A program made the translations under genes and the position numbers. This document shows, in pieces, positions 24,583-36,298 of a stretch of DNA of 64,000 nucleotides (within the stretch, counting starts at the first letter, position 1; the number at the start of each line of letters is the position of its first letter). The stretch is from NCBI RefSeq assembly GCF_900129855.1, contig NZ_LT670819.1, forward strand, positions 3,038,001 to 3,102,000. Direction: 5' to 3'. The notes under the pieces were generated by a model. That model was not told the origin of the DNA. It searched no databases and saw nothing but the letters and a program-made list of their open reading frames with translations. The stretch comes from Streptomyces sp. 3214.6 (GTDB lineage: Bacteria; Actinomycetota; Actinomycetes; Streptomycetales; Streptomycetaceae).

Positions 24583-26028
24583 TCAGCGGCGGATGCCGTG
24601 GCGCGGGTGCTCGCGCATACGAGGGGGACGACGACGTTCCTGGCCGGGCCCGGGACCGATCAGGCCGGCCCGGAACAGTCCGTAGGTGATCCGCCGTCGA
24701 GCCGCCGCTTCCAGCTCGTCCCGCAACGCGCCGTCGCGCAGCACCGCCTCGGGGCCCAACAGCCCCTCCACCACGGCCAGCGCGCCCACGATGTCGCCGT
24801 GGACCAGGCGTTCGCGCACGCCGGCGAGGCAGTCCGGACGCCGGTGCGCCGTGTCGATGGCCTGGAGACAGGGCAGCGGAGTGCCGGTCAGCGCGGCCAG
24901 CAGCTCCTCGCGCCGGATCTCGGCCGGATCGTGGTCCAACGGGGCCAGCACGCCGTCGACCAGGCCGATCCGGTGCGTAGCTCCCCGGCACTCCACGAAC
25001 CGAGCCCGCCCCGCCCGATCGCGAAGCCCGCTCGAACCGGATGCCGCGTACCCCGGTACGAGGCAGTCCGGTCCGACGTGCTCCGGTACGAGCGCCGAGG
25101 CGACCAGCGGATGCAGCCGCTCGGCCTCGATCGCTCCCGTACGGAGCAACTCCAGGTCGGGCAGCACCCAGGTCGCCGCGTCGGGCAGAACGGGCAGCGC
25201 GGAGACACAGCCCGACGGACTCCGCAGGACGGGCGCCCCCTCCCCGCCCTCGCCCGGATCGAGCACCAGCCGCTGTCCGGCCCCGAACCGCACGAGAACG
25301 GAACCCGTGGTCCGGCCCTCCGCCCGAAGCACGATCCCCGCCTCGGCCGCCCACCGGTCCACGGCACAGCCGAGCTCCGACAGTTCCGGGGCCGGGTTCA
25401 CCGTCGGCGGGGGCGGATCGTCTCCAGGCGGCGGACGATCCGCTCCGCACCGAACCCGCAGCTCACCGGCCCTGCGCGCATCCCACAGATGACGGTGCAG
25501 ATCGAGCCGGAACCGCCGGTTGGGACGCGGATGCGGATGGCGGGAGCCACCGGCCCCCGAGCCGCTCGCCCCCGAACCAGTCGTCCCCGAGTCGGACGAC
25601 GCGTCCCACAGCGCGAGGCTGATCCGCTGCCCGGCATCCGCCCATGCAGGCGGCGTCCGCACCACGACATGCACCGGACGTACGCCGCCCCGCCCTCGCC
25701 CCACAGCCTCGTACCGGGCGAGGGAGACGGTCAGACCGGGCCGCAGCAGCCCGTCGGGAGCGATCCTCGGCAGGTGCCAGCGCAGCAGGTCAGGTGCCAG
25801 GTGGCGGAGATCCGCCCGGACTCGGGCCGCGAGTTCCTGGCCGCGCTCGCGTGCCACGACCCGCAGATTGAAGTCGACGTCGATGCCTGCGGCGGCGCAC
25901 GCCCCCGCCCAGTCCCCGGCATGCCGGCGGGCGGTCGCAGTCTCGATCATGGAGGCCGGCACGGCGAACTCGCGCACGCGCAGCCAGAAGGAAAGCCGGG
26001 AATCCTCGTTCGCGATGTGAGTGAGCAT
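24583..26028 (-). CDS. Protein of unknown function in the MoxR-VWA operon
   Basis: A 481-residue protein. ATG 26028 is chosen over GTG 26034 because AAGGTGAG lies 6 bases before it. No signal peptide or membrane span. The N-terminal 130 residues (WLRVREFAVPASMIETAT, then HAGDWAGACAAAGIDVDF) look helical and are shared by a Streptomyces family I recognise only as hypothetical. A Ser/Gly linker (near residue 155) leads to a region rich in Arg and strand-forming residues, with RTTGSVLVRFG and an end segment HGDIVGALAVVEGLLG. Order and orientation put it first in the operon with MoxR and the VWA-peptidase, 113 bp before MoxR, so it is probably their substrate or partner. That is inference. Confidence 0.75.
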   Translation of the reverse strand: MLTHIANEDSRLSFWLRVREFAVPASMIETATARRHAGDWAGACAAAGIDVDFNLRVVARERGQELAARVRADLRHLAPDLLRWHLPRIAPDGLLRPGLTVSLARYEAVGRGRGGVRPVHVVVRTPPAWADAGQRISLALWDASSDSGTTGSGASGSGAGGSRHPHPRPNRRFRLDLHRHLWDARRAGELRVRCGADRPPPGDDPPPPTVNPAPELSELGCAVDRWAAEAGIVLRAEGRTTGSVLVRFGAGQRLVLDPGEGGEGAPVLRSPSGCVSALPVLPDAATWVLPDLELLRTGAIEAERLHPLVASALVPEHVGPDCLVPGYAASGSSGLRDRAGRARFVECRGATHRIGLVDGVLAPLDHDPAEIRREELLAALTGTPLPCLQAIDTAHRRPDCLAGVRERLVHGDIVGALAVVEGLLGPEAVLRDGALRDELEAAARRRITYGLFRAGLIGPGPGQERRRPPRMREHPRHGIRR

Positions 26029-26284
26029 CAGCACTCACCTTGCGCGGACGGGTCCCCCGATCTGACACGAGAAGGAGTAGTCATCACGGGAATCGTAGCC
26101 CTCCGACGCTGATCTGCCCACCGGATATCTTCCGGCTCGTCAGTTCCGGCCGCCGACCTCCCCACCGGTCCGTCGACGTGACCAGCACGGGCGGCCCACC
26201 TAAACCTCTTCGAACTCCCGTTCGTCATGCCGTAGCTTGACTCCGTTCGGGGCCGTTCGGCCCCCTCGGAAAGGCGACGACTTC

Positions 26285-27961
26285 GTGCACTCGTCCTCCT
26301 CGAACAGGCTCCGCCGCAGACACCCCGTCACAGCGGCGACAACGCTCGGCCTGCTGATTGCGGCTGCGGGGATCGTCCAGCCGACCGCGGCGTCGGCCGC
26401 GACGCATGACAACCGGCCAGCCACTCCGACCGACCTGCGCACTTCTCCGATCACCTCCTGTGCCGGCGACACCATCGTGGGCGACGGCGACGTCACTCTG
26501 TACGCGAAGGTCTCGGACCCCGACGGCGGGGTCCTGGGCGTCGGCTTCCGTCTGTCGCCGCACGGCAGCGAATCCGGCGACGCGATCGCCGAGTCGGATC
26601 CGGGGCAGCTGGCCGCGCCGTCCGGCAGCTCCGCCGGCTATGTCGTCCGGAAGGACGTCCTGGAGTCGGCGGCAGGCGGTTCCATCACCGAGTTCGACTG
26701 GAAGGTCCGGGCCACCGACTCCCACCACACCAGCGACTGGTCGACCGTCTGCCACTTCTCCTTCGATCCGACGCGTACAGGCGCGCCCGTGATCTCCGAA
26801 CCCGCGGCATCCACCATCGGACAGCCGTTGAGCATCGCCGTGAGCGCGCCCAGCGGCGGGACCGTACCGAGCAGCTACCGCTATCAGCTCAACGGAGGCG
26901 CCCCGGTCGACGTGCACGCCGACGCCTCCGGCAACGCCACCCTCACGGTCACCCCGACCAGCCGCACCAACACGCTGTCAGTCACCAGTCTGTCCGCAGG
27001 CGGCAACTACGGTGAGACGGCGTCCATCGTCATCATCTCGGACGCGCCCTCGACCCATCAGGCCGACGGTGACCTGACCGGCGACAACGTCCCGGACCTG
27101 GTCACCGTCGGCGCGCAGAACGGATTCCCGTCGGGTCTGTGGCTGGCGCCCGGTACCGGTGACGGGCACGTCAGCACCTCGCCGTCCGACATCGGTGTCA
27201 ACGGCGACGGCCGTGGTTCCAACGGCTCGTCATCGGACTTCGACGGCTCGACGGTCATCACCGGACGCTTCACCGGCGGCACGGAACAGGACGTGCTGGT
27301 CTACTTTCCGGACGGCGTCTACGCGGGCACCGGCATGATCGTCAAGGGCAGCGGAGACGGCTCACCGCTCGATCCGGTCAGCGGGAACGGCACCTACATT
27401 CGGGGTGGTTCGTTGCAGGACGTCTACGGCGACAACCCCGTCCAGCTCGCCAACGCCGGGAACACCTCCGGCCGCGACACCGGGTTCCCGGACCTCATCG
27501 GCGTCTCCGGCGACGGTGCCAACGGTTACGCCCTCAACCTCTACCTGAGCGGCTTCAACGCCGGCCTCTACTTCCCCCTCGCACTCGACGTCACCACACC
27601 CGACGGCACCGCGGACTGGAACGACTGGACCATCGCCACCACCCAACTGCCCGCCGCGGACGGCGGAAGCAGCACCGCGATGTTCCTCTGGAACAAGTCC
27701 ACCGGCGAACTCGACCTGTGGGAGAACCTGGCCGCCGACCCCGACACCGGCAGCCTCACGTACACCGCCTATCCGGTCGCCACCAGGTGGAACGTCGGAG
27801 CAGCTCTGAACCTTCAGGCCGCCGATGCCAACGGCGACGGCGTGCCCGACCTGTGGGCTGTCTCCCAAGGCGGGACGGTCAGAACCAACCTGTTCACCGA
27901 CCTGTCCAGTACCGCCCCGGCCACTGTGACGAGTTTCGCCGAGACCCTCAGCACCGATTGA
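26285..27961 (+). CDS. Secreted FG-GAP/VCBS-repeat protein
   Basis: A 558-residue exported protein. GTG 26285 (MHSSSSNRLRRRHPV) is preferred to the upstream ATG 26237 because it puts a standard signal peptide, with a cleavage-like ASAATHD, at the N-terminus. Residues about 50-170 resemble the beta-sandwich repeats that precede FG-GAP domains in large Streptomyces secreted proteins (SPITSCAGDTIVGDGDVTLYAKVSDPDGG). The C-terminal half is a beta-propeller-like set of Ca-binding repeats: DGDLTGDNVPDLVTVG, GRDTGFPDLIGVSGDG and ADANGDGVPDLWAVS. Relatives are often much longer, with LamG modules, so this is a short member. Extracellular carbohydrate or protein binding is likely; no catalytic motif seen. 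Confidence 0.85.
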   Translation: MHSSSSNRLRRRHPVTAATTLGLLIAAAGIVQPTAASAATHDNRPATPTDLRTSPITSCAGDTIVGDGDVTLYAKVSDPDGGVLGVGFRLSPHGSESGDAIAESDPGQLAAPSGSSAGYVVRKDVLESAAGGSITEFDWKVRATDSHHTSDWSTVCHFSFDPTRTGAPVISEPAASTIGQPLSIAVSAPSGGTVPSSYRYQLNGGAPVDVHADASGNATLTVTPTSRTNTLSVTSLSAGGNYGETASIVIISDAPSTHQADGDLTGDNVPDLVTVGAQNGFPSGLWLAPGTGDGHVSTSPSDIGVNGDGRGSNGSSSDFDGSTVITGRFTGGTEQDVLVYFPDGVYAGTGMIVKGSGDGSPLDPVSGNGTYIRGGSLQDVYGDNPVQLANAGNTSGRDTGFPDLIGVSGDGANGYALNLYLSGFNAGLYFPLALDVTTPDGTADWNDWTIATTQLPAADGGSSTAMFLWNKSTGELDLWENLAADPDTGSLTYTAYPVATRWNVGAALNLQAADANGDGVPDLWAVSQGGTVRTNLFTDLSSTAPATVTSFAETLSTD

Positions 27962-27966
27962 CGCGA

Positions 27967-27996
27967 GGGGCGCCGCCGATCCCTCGTCGGCGCCCC
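27967..27996. terminator. Bidirectional terminator hairpin
   Basis: Perfect 9-bp arms (GGGGCGCCG at 27967-27975, complement at 27988-27996) with a 12-base loop lie between the convergent FG-GAP and glycogen phosphorylase genes. There is no T run, as is usual in high-GC hosts. Confidence 0.6.
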
Positions 27997-28006
27997 AGCA
28001 GACCGG

Positions 28007-30631
28007 TTACCGCAACACCACCCCCGCCCCCTCCACCGCGTCCCCGGACGGCATCTCCAGTAGGCCCAGTTCGGCGCCGGAGGCCAGTAGGCGGTGGGCC
28101 GGGAGGATGCGGACCGTGTAGCCGAAGGGGCCTGTGCGGTCCAGGGACAGGGGGCCCTCGTACACCCACCTGCCCTCCAGGTCGGGGCCGCCCGTGGGTT
28201 TCAGCGGGACCGTCGAGGCGTCCGTGATGCGGTCCTCCTCGTCGACCCGGCCGGAGACGGCCTGGATCTCGACGTCGTCGGGGGCGAGGTCGCCGAGGCC
28301 GACGCGGACCCGTAGTGCGAGGGTCGTGCCGAGTTCGGCGGTGGCGGTGGCCGCCGATGTCTCGACGTGGTCGACCGTCACCGCGTGCCAGGCCGAGCGC
28401 ACCCGTTGTTTCCAGGCGGCGAGTTCGCGTGCGGTGTCGGGGGCCATCGTCCGGTGCGTGTGGGCGGCCGGGGTGTAGAGGCGTTCGACGTACTCGCGGA
28501 CCATGCGTCCGGCCAGCACCTTCGGGCCGAGCAGGGTGAGGGTCTGGCGGACCATCTCGATCCAGCGGTCGGGCAGGCCCGCCCGGCCGCGTTCGTAGAA
28601 GCGGGGGGCGATGCGCTGTTCCAGGAGGTCGTAGAGGGCCGCCGCCTCGACGTCGTCTCGGTGGTCGGGGTCGGTGCCGGCGCCGTCGGCGGTGGGGATC
28701 GCCCAGCCGAAGTCGGGCTGGAACCATTCGTCCCACCAGCCGTCCAGGACGGAGAGGTTGAGGCAGCCGTTGAGGGCCGCCTTCATACCGCTGGTCCCGC
28801 ACGCCTCCAGCGGCCTCAGCGGATTGTTCAGCCAGATGTCGCAGCCGGGGTACAGCTTCTGCGCCATCGCCATGCCGTAGTCGGGGAGGAAGACGATGCG
28901 GTGGCGGACCCGTGGGTCGTCCGTGAACCGGACCAGCTCCTGGACGAGGCGTTTGCCGCCGTCGTCCGCCGGGTGCGCCTTGCCCGCCACCACGATCTGG
29001 ATCGGCCGCTCGGAGTGCAGCAGCAGGTCCATCAGCCGGTCGCGGTCCCTCAGCATCAGCGTCAGGCGTTTGTACGACGGGACGCGGCGCGCGAAGCCGA
29101 TGGTGAGGACGTCCGGGTCCAGGACGTCGTCGATCCAGCCCAACTCGGCCGTGCCCGCGCCGCGTTGACGCCAGGACGCCCGCAGCCGGCGCCGTACCTC
29201 CACCACCAGTTGCTCGCGCAGGTCGCGGCGCAGGTCCCAGATGTCCTGGTCGGAGATGTCGGCGACGGCGTCCCAGCGCTCGGAACCGCCGACGCTCAGG
29301 GCGTCCTCGGCGCGCTCGCTGCCGACCTGGCGGGCGCCGAGCCGGAGCACTTCGGGGGCGACCCAGGTCGGGGCGTGCACGCCGTTGGTGACGGAGGTGA
29401 TCGGCACCTCGTCGGGGTCGAAGCCGGGCCACAGGCCGGCGAACATCCCCCTGCTCACCTGGCCGTGGAGCAGGGACACCCCGTTCGCGCGCTGTGCCAG
29501 CCGCAGGCCCATCACGGCCATGTTGAAGAGGTTCGGCTCGCCGCCCGGATACGTCTCCATGCCGAGGCGCAGGATGCGGTCGACGTCCATGTGCGGGAGT
29601 TCGGCGTCGGGTCCGAAGTGGCGGGCGACCAGCTCGCGGTCGAAGCGGTCGATGCCGGCCGGGACTGGGGTGTGCGTGGTGAAGACGGTCCCGGCGCGGA
29701 CGGCTTCCAGGGCCGAGTCGAAGTCCAGTCCGGTGTCGGCGAGTTCGGCGATCCGCTCCAGTCCGAGGAAGCCCGCGTGGCCCTCGTTGGTGTGGAAGAC
29801 CTCGGGTTCCGGGTGACCGGTCAGGCGGCAGTACGTGCGCACCGCCCGGACACCCCCTATGCCGAGCAGCATCTCCTGGAGCAGCCGGTGCTCGCTGCCG
29901 CCGCCGTAGAGCCGGTCGGTCACCCCGCGTTCGCCGAGGCCGTTCTCCTCGATGTCGGAGTCGAGCATGAGCAGCGGGACCCGGCCGACCTGGGCCAGCC
30001 AGACGCGGGCGTGGAGCTGTTTGCCGGCCGGGAGGGCGAGGGAGATCTGCGCGGGGGCGCCGTCGTCCTCCCTCAGGAGGGTCACCGGCAGCTCGTTGGG
30101 GTCGAGGACGGGGTAGTGCTCCTGCTGCCAGCCGTCCCGGGAGAGGGTCTGGCGGAAGTAGCCGTGCCGGTAGAGGAGTCCCACGCCGATCAGCGGCACG
30201 CCCAGGTCGCTGGCTGCTTTCAGGTGGTCGCCGGCGAGGATGCCGAGGCCGCCGGAGTACTGCGGCAGGGCGGCCGTGATGCCGAACTCGGGTGAGAAGT
30301 AGGCGACGGCGGCGGGGAGCCCGGCGGTGGCGGGCTGGTCCTGGTACCAGCGGTCGCCGGTCATGTAGTCGTGCAGGTCGTCGGCGGCGGCGGTGAGCCG
30401 GCGCAGGAAACGGCGGTCCTCGGCGAGTTCGGTGAGGCGTGCCGGGCGCACGCTGCCGAGGAGTCTGACCGGGTCGCCGTCGGAGACGGCCCAGCGCTCG
30501 GGGTCGACGGACTGGAACAGGTCGCGGGTCTCCGCGTGCCAGGACCAGCGCAGGTTGCGGGCAAGGTCGCTGAGCGGGCGGAGGGGTTCGGGGAGGAGGG
30601 GTCGGACGGTGAATCGACGGATCGCCTTCAC
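28007..30631 (-). CDS. glgP: Alpha-glucan (glycogen) phosphorylase
   Basis: An 874-residue GT35 enzyme that cleaves alpha-1,4-glucan with phosphate to glucose-1-phosphate using pyridoxal phosphate. GTG 30631 (VKAIRRFTVRP) is taken as start because GAGGTGG sits 4 bases upstream; ATG 30646 has no ribosome binding site. It has the N-terminal DUF3417 region of the actinobacterial type (DLARNLRWSWHAETRDLF), AYFSPEFGI and YSGGLGILAGDHLKAASDLG, and the cofactor region EACGTSGMKAALNG with the expected Lys. Placed divergently from the subtilisin and the GlgE-pathway genes, so synthesis and breakdown of alpha-glucan are encoded side by side. Confidence 0.95.
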   Translation of the reverse strand: MKAIRRFTVRPLLPEPLRPLSDLARNLRWSWHAETRDLFQSVDPERWAVSDGDPVRLLGSVRPARLTELAEDRRFLRRLTAAADDLHDYMTGDRWYQDQPATAGLPAAVAYFSPEFGITAALPQYSGGLGILAGDHLKAASDLGVPLIGVGLLYRHGYFRQTLSRDGWQQEHYPVLDPNELPVTLLREDDGAPAQISLALPAGKQLHARVWLAQVGRVPLLMLDSDIEENGLGERGVTDRLYGGGSEHRLLQEMLLGIGGVRAVRTYCRLTGHPEPEVFHTNEGHAGFLGLERIAELADTGLDFDSALEAVRAGTVFTTHTPVPAGIDRFDRELVARHFGPDAELPHMDVDRILRLGMETYPGGEPNLFNMAVMGLRLAQRANGVSLLHGQVSRGMFAGLWPGFDPDEVPITSVTNGVHAPTWVAPEVLRLGARQVGSERAEDALSVGGSERWDAVADISDQDIWDLRRDLREQLVVEVRRRLRASWRQRGAGTAELGWIDDVLDPDVLTIGFARRVPSYKRLTLMLRDRDRLMDLLLHSERPIQIVVAGKAHPADDGGKRLVQELVRFTDDPRVRHRIVFLPDYGMAMAQKLYPGCDIWLNNPLRPLEACGTSGMKAALNGCLNLSVLDGWWDEWFQPDFGWAIPTADGAGTDPDHRDDVEAAALYDLLEQRIAPRFYERGRAGLPDRWIEMVRQTLTLLGPKVLAGRMVREYVERLYTPAAHTHRTMAPDTARELAAWKQRVRSAWHAVTVDHVETSAATATAELGTTLALRVRVGLGDLAPDDVEIQAVSGRVDEEDRITDASTVPLKPTGGPDLEGRWVYEGPLSLDRTGPFGYTVRILPAHRLLASGAELGLLEMPSGDAVEGAGVVLR

Positions 30632-30955
30632 ATTCCACCTCGGCATGGCGCGTTCGCTGGATGGACACACGGCGGTGTGGGTCCACGTCTCCTGAAAAGG
30701 TACCGGCGCCGGTGTCGGCCTTGCTGGGGGCTGGCCGCCCCCAGACCCCCGCTTTTCGGCCTGACCGGCCTCGTCCTCAATCGCCGGACGGGCTGAAGTG
30801 ACCTGACCCGGCGCCATCAGGCACTGCGCAACGGGCCGGAAACCCTGTTTCTCCCCCGGAGGCCACCTTGTGGTGGTTCGCGCCCCGCGAGAGGCTGCCC
30901 AGTGGCGTGCCCGGCGACGGCGGGGTGCGTCGAGTCGAGGAGGGGAACGCGAACC
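30632..30955. promoter_or_regulatory. Divergent region glgP / subtilisin, containing a dispersed Streptomyces repeat
   Basis: A 324-bp gap that must contain the promoters of glgP and of the protease gene. About 30721-30797 is a dispersed intergenic repeat (separate entry), which leaves about 90 bp on the glgP side and 160 bp on the protease side for control sequences. No clear palindromic operator is seen in those parts. Confidence 0.5.
30721..30797. repeat. Dispersed Streptomyces intergenic repeat (REP-like)
   Basis: The words gctggccgcccccagacccc, ttttcggcctgaccggcctc and tcaatcgccggacgggctga occur in this order. I recognise this composite sequence as one found in many intergenic positions across Streptomyces genomes. 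It contains short inverted repeats (CGGCC..GGCCG) and no coding potential. Identification rests on memory of the motif. Confidence 0.6.
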
Positions 30956-32173
30956 ATGGCACGGACGCGTATGCGGCGTCTGCGCCGGGTGGGGGGTCTG
31001 ACTGCGGTCGCCACGACCGTGCTGCTGTCGGCCGTCGCCCTGCCCGCGCACGCCGTACCGGAGGGGAAGGTAATCGGCGCCGGTCTGCCCGGCTCCGTCG
31101 GCGGAAGCTATCTGGTGACGCTGAAGGGGGACACGCACGCGTCGTCGGAGGAGGGACGACGGCTTGCCCGGACGTACGGGGCGAGAATCAGCCAGACCTA
31201 CGGCACGGTCGTCAACGGGTTCGCCGTCGAGGCCGGCGAGAGACAGGCTCGGCGGCTCGCGGCCGACCCGCGTGTGGCGTCCGTCGTCCAGGACAGCCGG
31301 GTGACGCTGGACGTCGCAGGGGGCGCCGTCGGGAGGAACCCGCCGCCGTGGGGGCTGGACCGGGTCGACCAGCCGAGCCGGCCGCTGGACGGCAGCTATC
31401 ACTGGCCGAGGTCCGCGGGCGCGGGCGTCACCGTGTATGTGATCGACACCGGTGTCCGGATCACGCACGACGACTTCGGCGGCCGGGCGAGCTACGGCTG
31501 GGACTTCGTCGACGGTGACGGCGTCGCCGCCGACGGCAACGGACATGGCACGCACGTCGCGGGCACCGTCGCGGGCGCCACCCTGGGGGTTGCCAAGAAG
31601 GCCAAGGTGGTCGCGGTGCGGGTGCTCGACGACGCCGGTGCGGGCACCACCGCGCAGGCCATCGCGGGCATCGACTGGGTCACCCGGCACGCGCACAAGC
31701 CCGCCGTCGCCAACCTCAGCCTGGGCGGCGGGTACAACGCGGCGCTGGACGCCGCCGTGCGCACCTCCGTCCGCTCCGGCGTCACGTACACCGTCGCCGC
31801 GGGCAACATGGGGCAGCCGGCCGCCCTGCACTCCCCCGCCGACGTGCGGGAGGCCATCACGGTCGGCGCCACCGACAGCGATGACGCCAGGGCGGCCTTC
31901 TCCAACTACGGTTCGGCCGTCGACCTGTTCGCGCCGGGCGTGTCGATCACCTCCGCGTCGTACACGAGCGACACGGGCCGGGTCGTCTACTCCGGTACGT
32001 CGACGGCGTCGCCGCACGCGGCGGGCGCGGCCGCGCTCTATCTCGCCGGCCATCCGAAAGCCACTCCGGCGGAGGTCTCGAAAGCGTTGGTAGCGGGGGC
32101 GGTGAGCGGGAAGGTGTCCGGTCGGGGAGCCGGTTCGCCGGACAAACTCCTCCAGGTCCTCCCGGGCGGGTAA
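30956..32173 (+). CDS. Secreted subtilisin-like serine protease (S8) with I9 propeptide
   Basis: A 405-residue preproprotease from ATG 30956. A twin-arginine-rich N-terminus (RMRRLRRVGG) and hydrophobic core end at PAHAVPEG. Next is an I9 propeptide (SYLVTLKGDTHASSEE, about residues 40-115). The S8 domain shows the catalytic Asp in YVIDTGVRITH, the His in GNGHGTHVAGTVAG and the Ser in GTSTASPHAAG. The usual Met of GTSMASPH is Thr here. It ends soon after the catalytic domain, so no extra C-terminal module is present. Extracellular proteolysis; no link to the alpha-glucan genes on both sides beyond position. Confidence 0.93.
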   Translation: MARTRMRRLRRVGGLTAVATTVLLSAVALPAHAVPEGKVIGAGLPGSVGGSYLVTLKGDTHASSEEGRRLARTYGARISQTYGTVVNGFAVEAGERQARRLAADPRVASVVQDSRVTLDVAGGAVGRNPPPWGLDRVDQPSRPLDGSYHWPRSAGAGVTVYVIDTGVRITHDDFGGRASYGWDFVDGDGVAADGNGHGTHVAGTVAGATLGVAKKAKVVAVRVLDDAGAGTTAQAIAGIDWVTRHAHKPAVANLSLGGGYNAALDAAVRTSVRSGVTYTVAAGNMGQPAALHSPADVREAITVGATDSDDARAAFSNYGSAVDLFAPGVSITSASYTSDTGRVVYSGTSTASPHAAGAAALYLAGHPKATPAEVSKALVAGAVSGKVSGRGAGSPDKLLQVLPGG

Positions 32174-32185
32174 CGGGGTCTCAAA

Positions 32186-32216
32186 ACCGGTCTCGTTCCC
32201 CTCGAACGAGGCCGGT
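32186..32216 (+). terminator. Intrinsic terminator after the subtilisin gene
   Basis: Arms ACCGGTCTCGTTC and GAACGAGGCCGGT pair with one wobble around a 5-base loop and are followed by CTTGTG. It starts 13 bp after the TAA. Confidence 0.7.
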
Positions 32217-32347
32217 CTTGTGTGTAGACATACGCGTGAGTAGTTAACAAAGTGCCGGATTGCACACCCGAACAGGGTGGGAAGGCTCCCTCGGTACACG
32301 ACCCCACATCCATCCGCCCACCCTCGTTGATGCGGACAGGAGCGGTC

Positions 32348-34482
32348 ATGCCCGCCACGCACCACTCGTCAGCACCCCCGACACCCCGCACCAGGGCGAC
32401 ACCCGCCCCCGAAACAACGGACGCGCTCCCCGCCCCGGAAGCGCTCCCCGCGCGCCCCGCCGAATCCGCCTCCTCGGACGAGGTCGCCGACACCGCCGTC
32501 GGGCGCATACCGGTTCTCGACGTCCGCCCGCTGGTCCAGCAGGGCCGCCGGCCCGCCAAGGCGGTCGCCGGTGAGACGTTCCAGGTGTCGGCGACCGTGT
32601 TCCGGGAGGGACACGACGCCGTCGCCGCCAATGTGGTCCTCAAGGGCCCGGACGGCGCCCTGGGCCGGTGGACGCCGATGCGCGAACTCGCCCCCGGCAC
32701 CGACCGCTGGGGCGCGGACGTCACGCCGGACACGACGGGCCGTTGGACGTACACCGTTGAGGCGTGGGGGGACCCGGTCGCCACCTGGCGGCACCACGCC
32801 CGCATCAAGATCCCCGCAGGGATGGACACGGAGCTGGTCCTCGAAGAGGGCGCCCGGCTGTACGAGCGGGCGGCCGCCGGAGTGCCGCAGGGGCCGGACC
32901 GGACGGTGGTGCTGGCCGCGGTCGACGCCCTGCGCGACGCGTCCCGCCCGGCCGCGGCCCGGCTGGCGGCGGCGCTGACGCCGCAGGCCGAAGCCGTCCT
33001 CGGCCGTCATCCGCTGCGCGATCTGGTCACCGCCTCCGAATCGCTGCCGCTGCTGGTGGAGCGGGAGCGGGCGCTGTACGGCGCGTGGTACGAGTTCTTC
33101 CCGCGCTCCGAGGGGACCCCCGAGCGCCCGCACGGCACGTTCCGCACCGCCGCGCGCAGGCTTCCCGCCATCGCCGCGATGGGCTTCGACGTCGTCTATC
33201 TGCCGCCGATCCACCCCATCGGCACGACGTTCCGCAAGGGCCGCAACAACACCCTCGACCCCGGCCCGGACGACGTCGGCGTGCCCTGGGCGATCGGCTC
33301 CCCGGAGGGCGGCCACGACGCCGTACACCCGGACCTGGGGACCATCGAGGACTTCGCGTGGTTCGTGGAGCGGGCGGCGGAGCACGGGCTGGAGATCGCC
33401 CTCGACTTCGCCCTGCAGTGCTCGCCGGATCATCCCTGGGTGCAGAAACACCCCGAGTGGTTCCACCACCGGCCGGACGGGACGATCGCGTACGCCGAGA
33501 ACCCGCCGAAGAAGTACCAGGACATCTACCCGATCGCCTTCGACGCCGACCTGGACGGGCTGGTCGCCGAGACCGTCCGGGTGCTCAGGCACTGGATGTC
33601 GTACGGGGTGCGGATCTTCCGCGTCGACAACCCGCACACCAAGCCGGTGGTGTTCTGGGAGCGGGTCATCGCGGAGATCAACGGCAGCGACCCCGACGTG
33701 ATCTTCCTGGCGGAGGCCTTCACCCGGCCCGCGATGATGCACACGCTCGGCCAGATCGGCTTCCAGCAGTCGTACACCTACTTCACCTGGCGCAATACGA
33801 AGCAGGAACTGACGGAGTACCTCACCGAACTCTCGGGGGAGGCCGCCTCCTACATGCGGCCCAACCTGTTCGCCAACACCCCCGACATCCTGCACGCCTA
33901 CCTCCAGCACGGCGGCCGGCCCGCCTTCGAGGTGCGCGCCGTCCTCGCCGCCACGCTGTCCCCGACCTGGGGCATCTACAGCGGCTACGAACTCTGCGAG
34001 AACACGCCGCTGAAGGAGGGCGGCGAGGAATACCTCGACTCGGAGAAGTACCAGCTCAAGCCCCGTGACTGGGCGGCGGCCGAACGCGAGGGCCGCAGTC
34101 TCGCCCCGCTGATCACAAAGCTCAACGAGATCCGGCGGGCCAACCCGGCCCTGCACCGACTGCGTGATCTGCACTTCCATCCGACCGACAAGGAAGCGGT
34201 GATCGCCTACTCCAGAAGGAGCTCGAAGAGCAGCGGTTCGAACACGGTTCTGGTGGTCGTCAACCTCGACCCCCACCACACCCAGGAGGCGACGGTGTCG
34301 TTGGACATGCCGCAACTCGGCCTGGACTGGCACGAGTCGGTGTCGGTGCGCGACGAGCTCACCGGCGAGACCTACCACTGGGGCAGGGCCAACTACGTGC
34401 GCCTCGAACCGGGCACCCGGCCCGCGCATGTACTCACCGTCCTGCGACCGTCCAACCCGCAGATCGGAGGGTCACCCACACC

Positions 34483-34486
<4 letters not shown>
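32348..34486 (+). CDS. glgE: Alpha-1,4-glucan:maltose-1-phosphate maltosyltransferase GlgE
   Basis: A 712-residue GH13_3 enzyme that transfers maltosyl units from maltose-1-phosphate onto alpha-1,4-glucan with phosphate release. ATG 32348 follows AGGAG by 6 bases. The first about 55 residues are a Pro/Ala/Ser tail longer than in typical GlgE. Then come domain N ([20 protein letters not shown]), the catalytic barrel with nucleophile Asp in [16 protein letters not shown] and acid/base Glu in FLAEAFTRP, and [11 protein letters not shown], which shapes the maltose-1-phosphate site. First gene of glgE-treS-mak-glgB; coupled to treS by ATGA. This is the trehalose-to-glucan route known from mycobacteria and streptomycetes. 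Confidence 0.97.
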
Positions 34487-36201
<1,715 letters not shown>

Positions 36202-36209
36202 AACCCCGC

Positions 36210-36246
36210 GGCGGGGCGGTTCCCTCCGGGTTTCCCCCGCCCCGCC
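36210..36246 (+). terminator. Hairpin between treS and the maltokinase gene
   Basis: Perfect 10-bp arms (GGCGGGGCGG at 36210-36219, complement at 36237-36246) around a 17-base loop lie in the 97-bp gap. No T run follows. It may attenuate or protect rather than end transcription. Confidence 0.45.
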
Positions 36247-36298
36247 CGGGGCACGCATCAGTAACACCCCGACCCCCCGGGGAAAGGAACGTGACGCC

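Noticed and set aside
30632..32365. Upstream extension of the glycogen phosphorylase frame to give a 1452-residue protein
   Set aside because: The extra part runs through the divergent subtilisin gene and the intergenic repeat; a standard start with GAGGTGG exists at GTG 30631.
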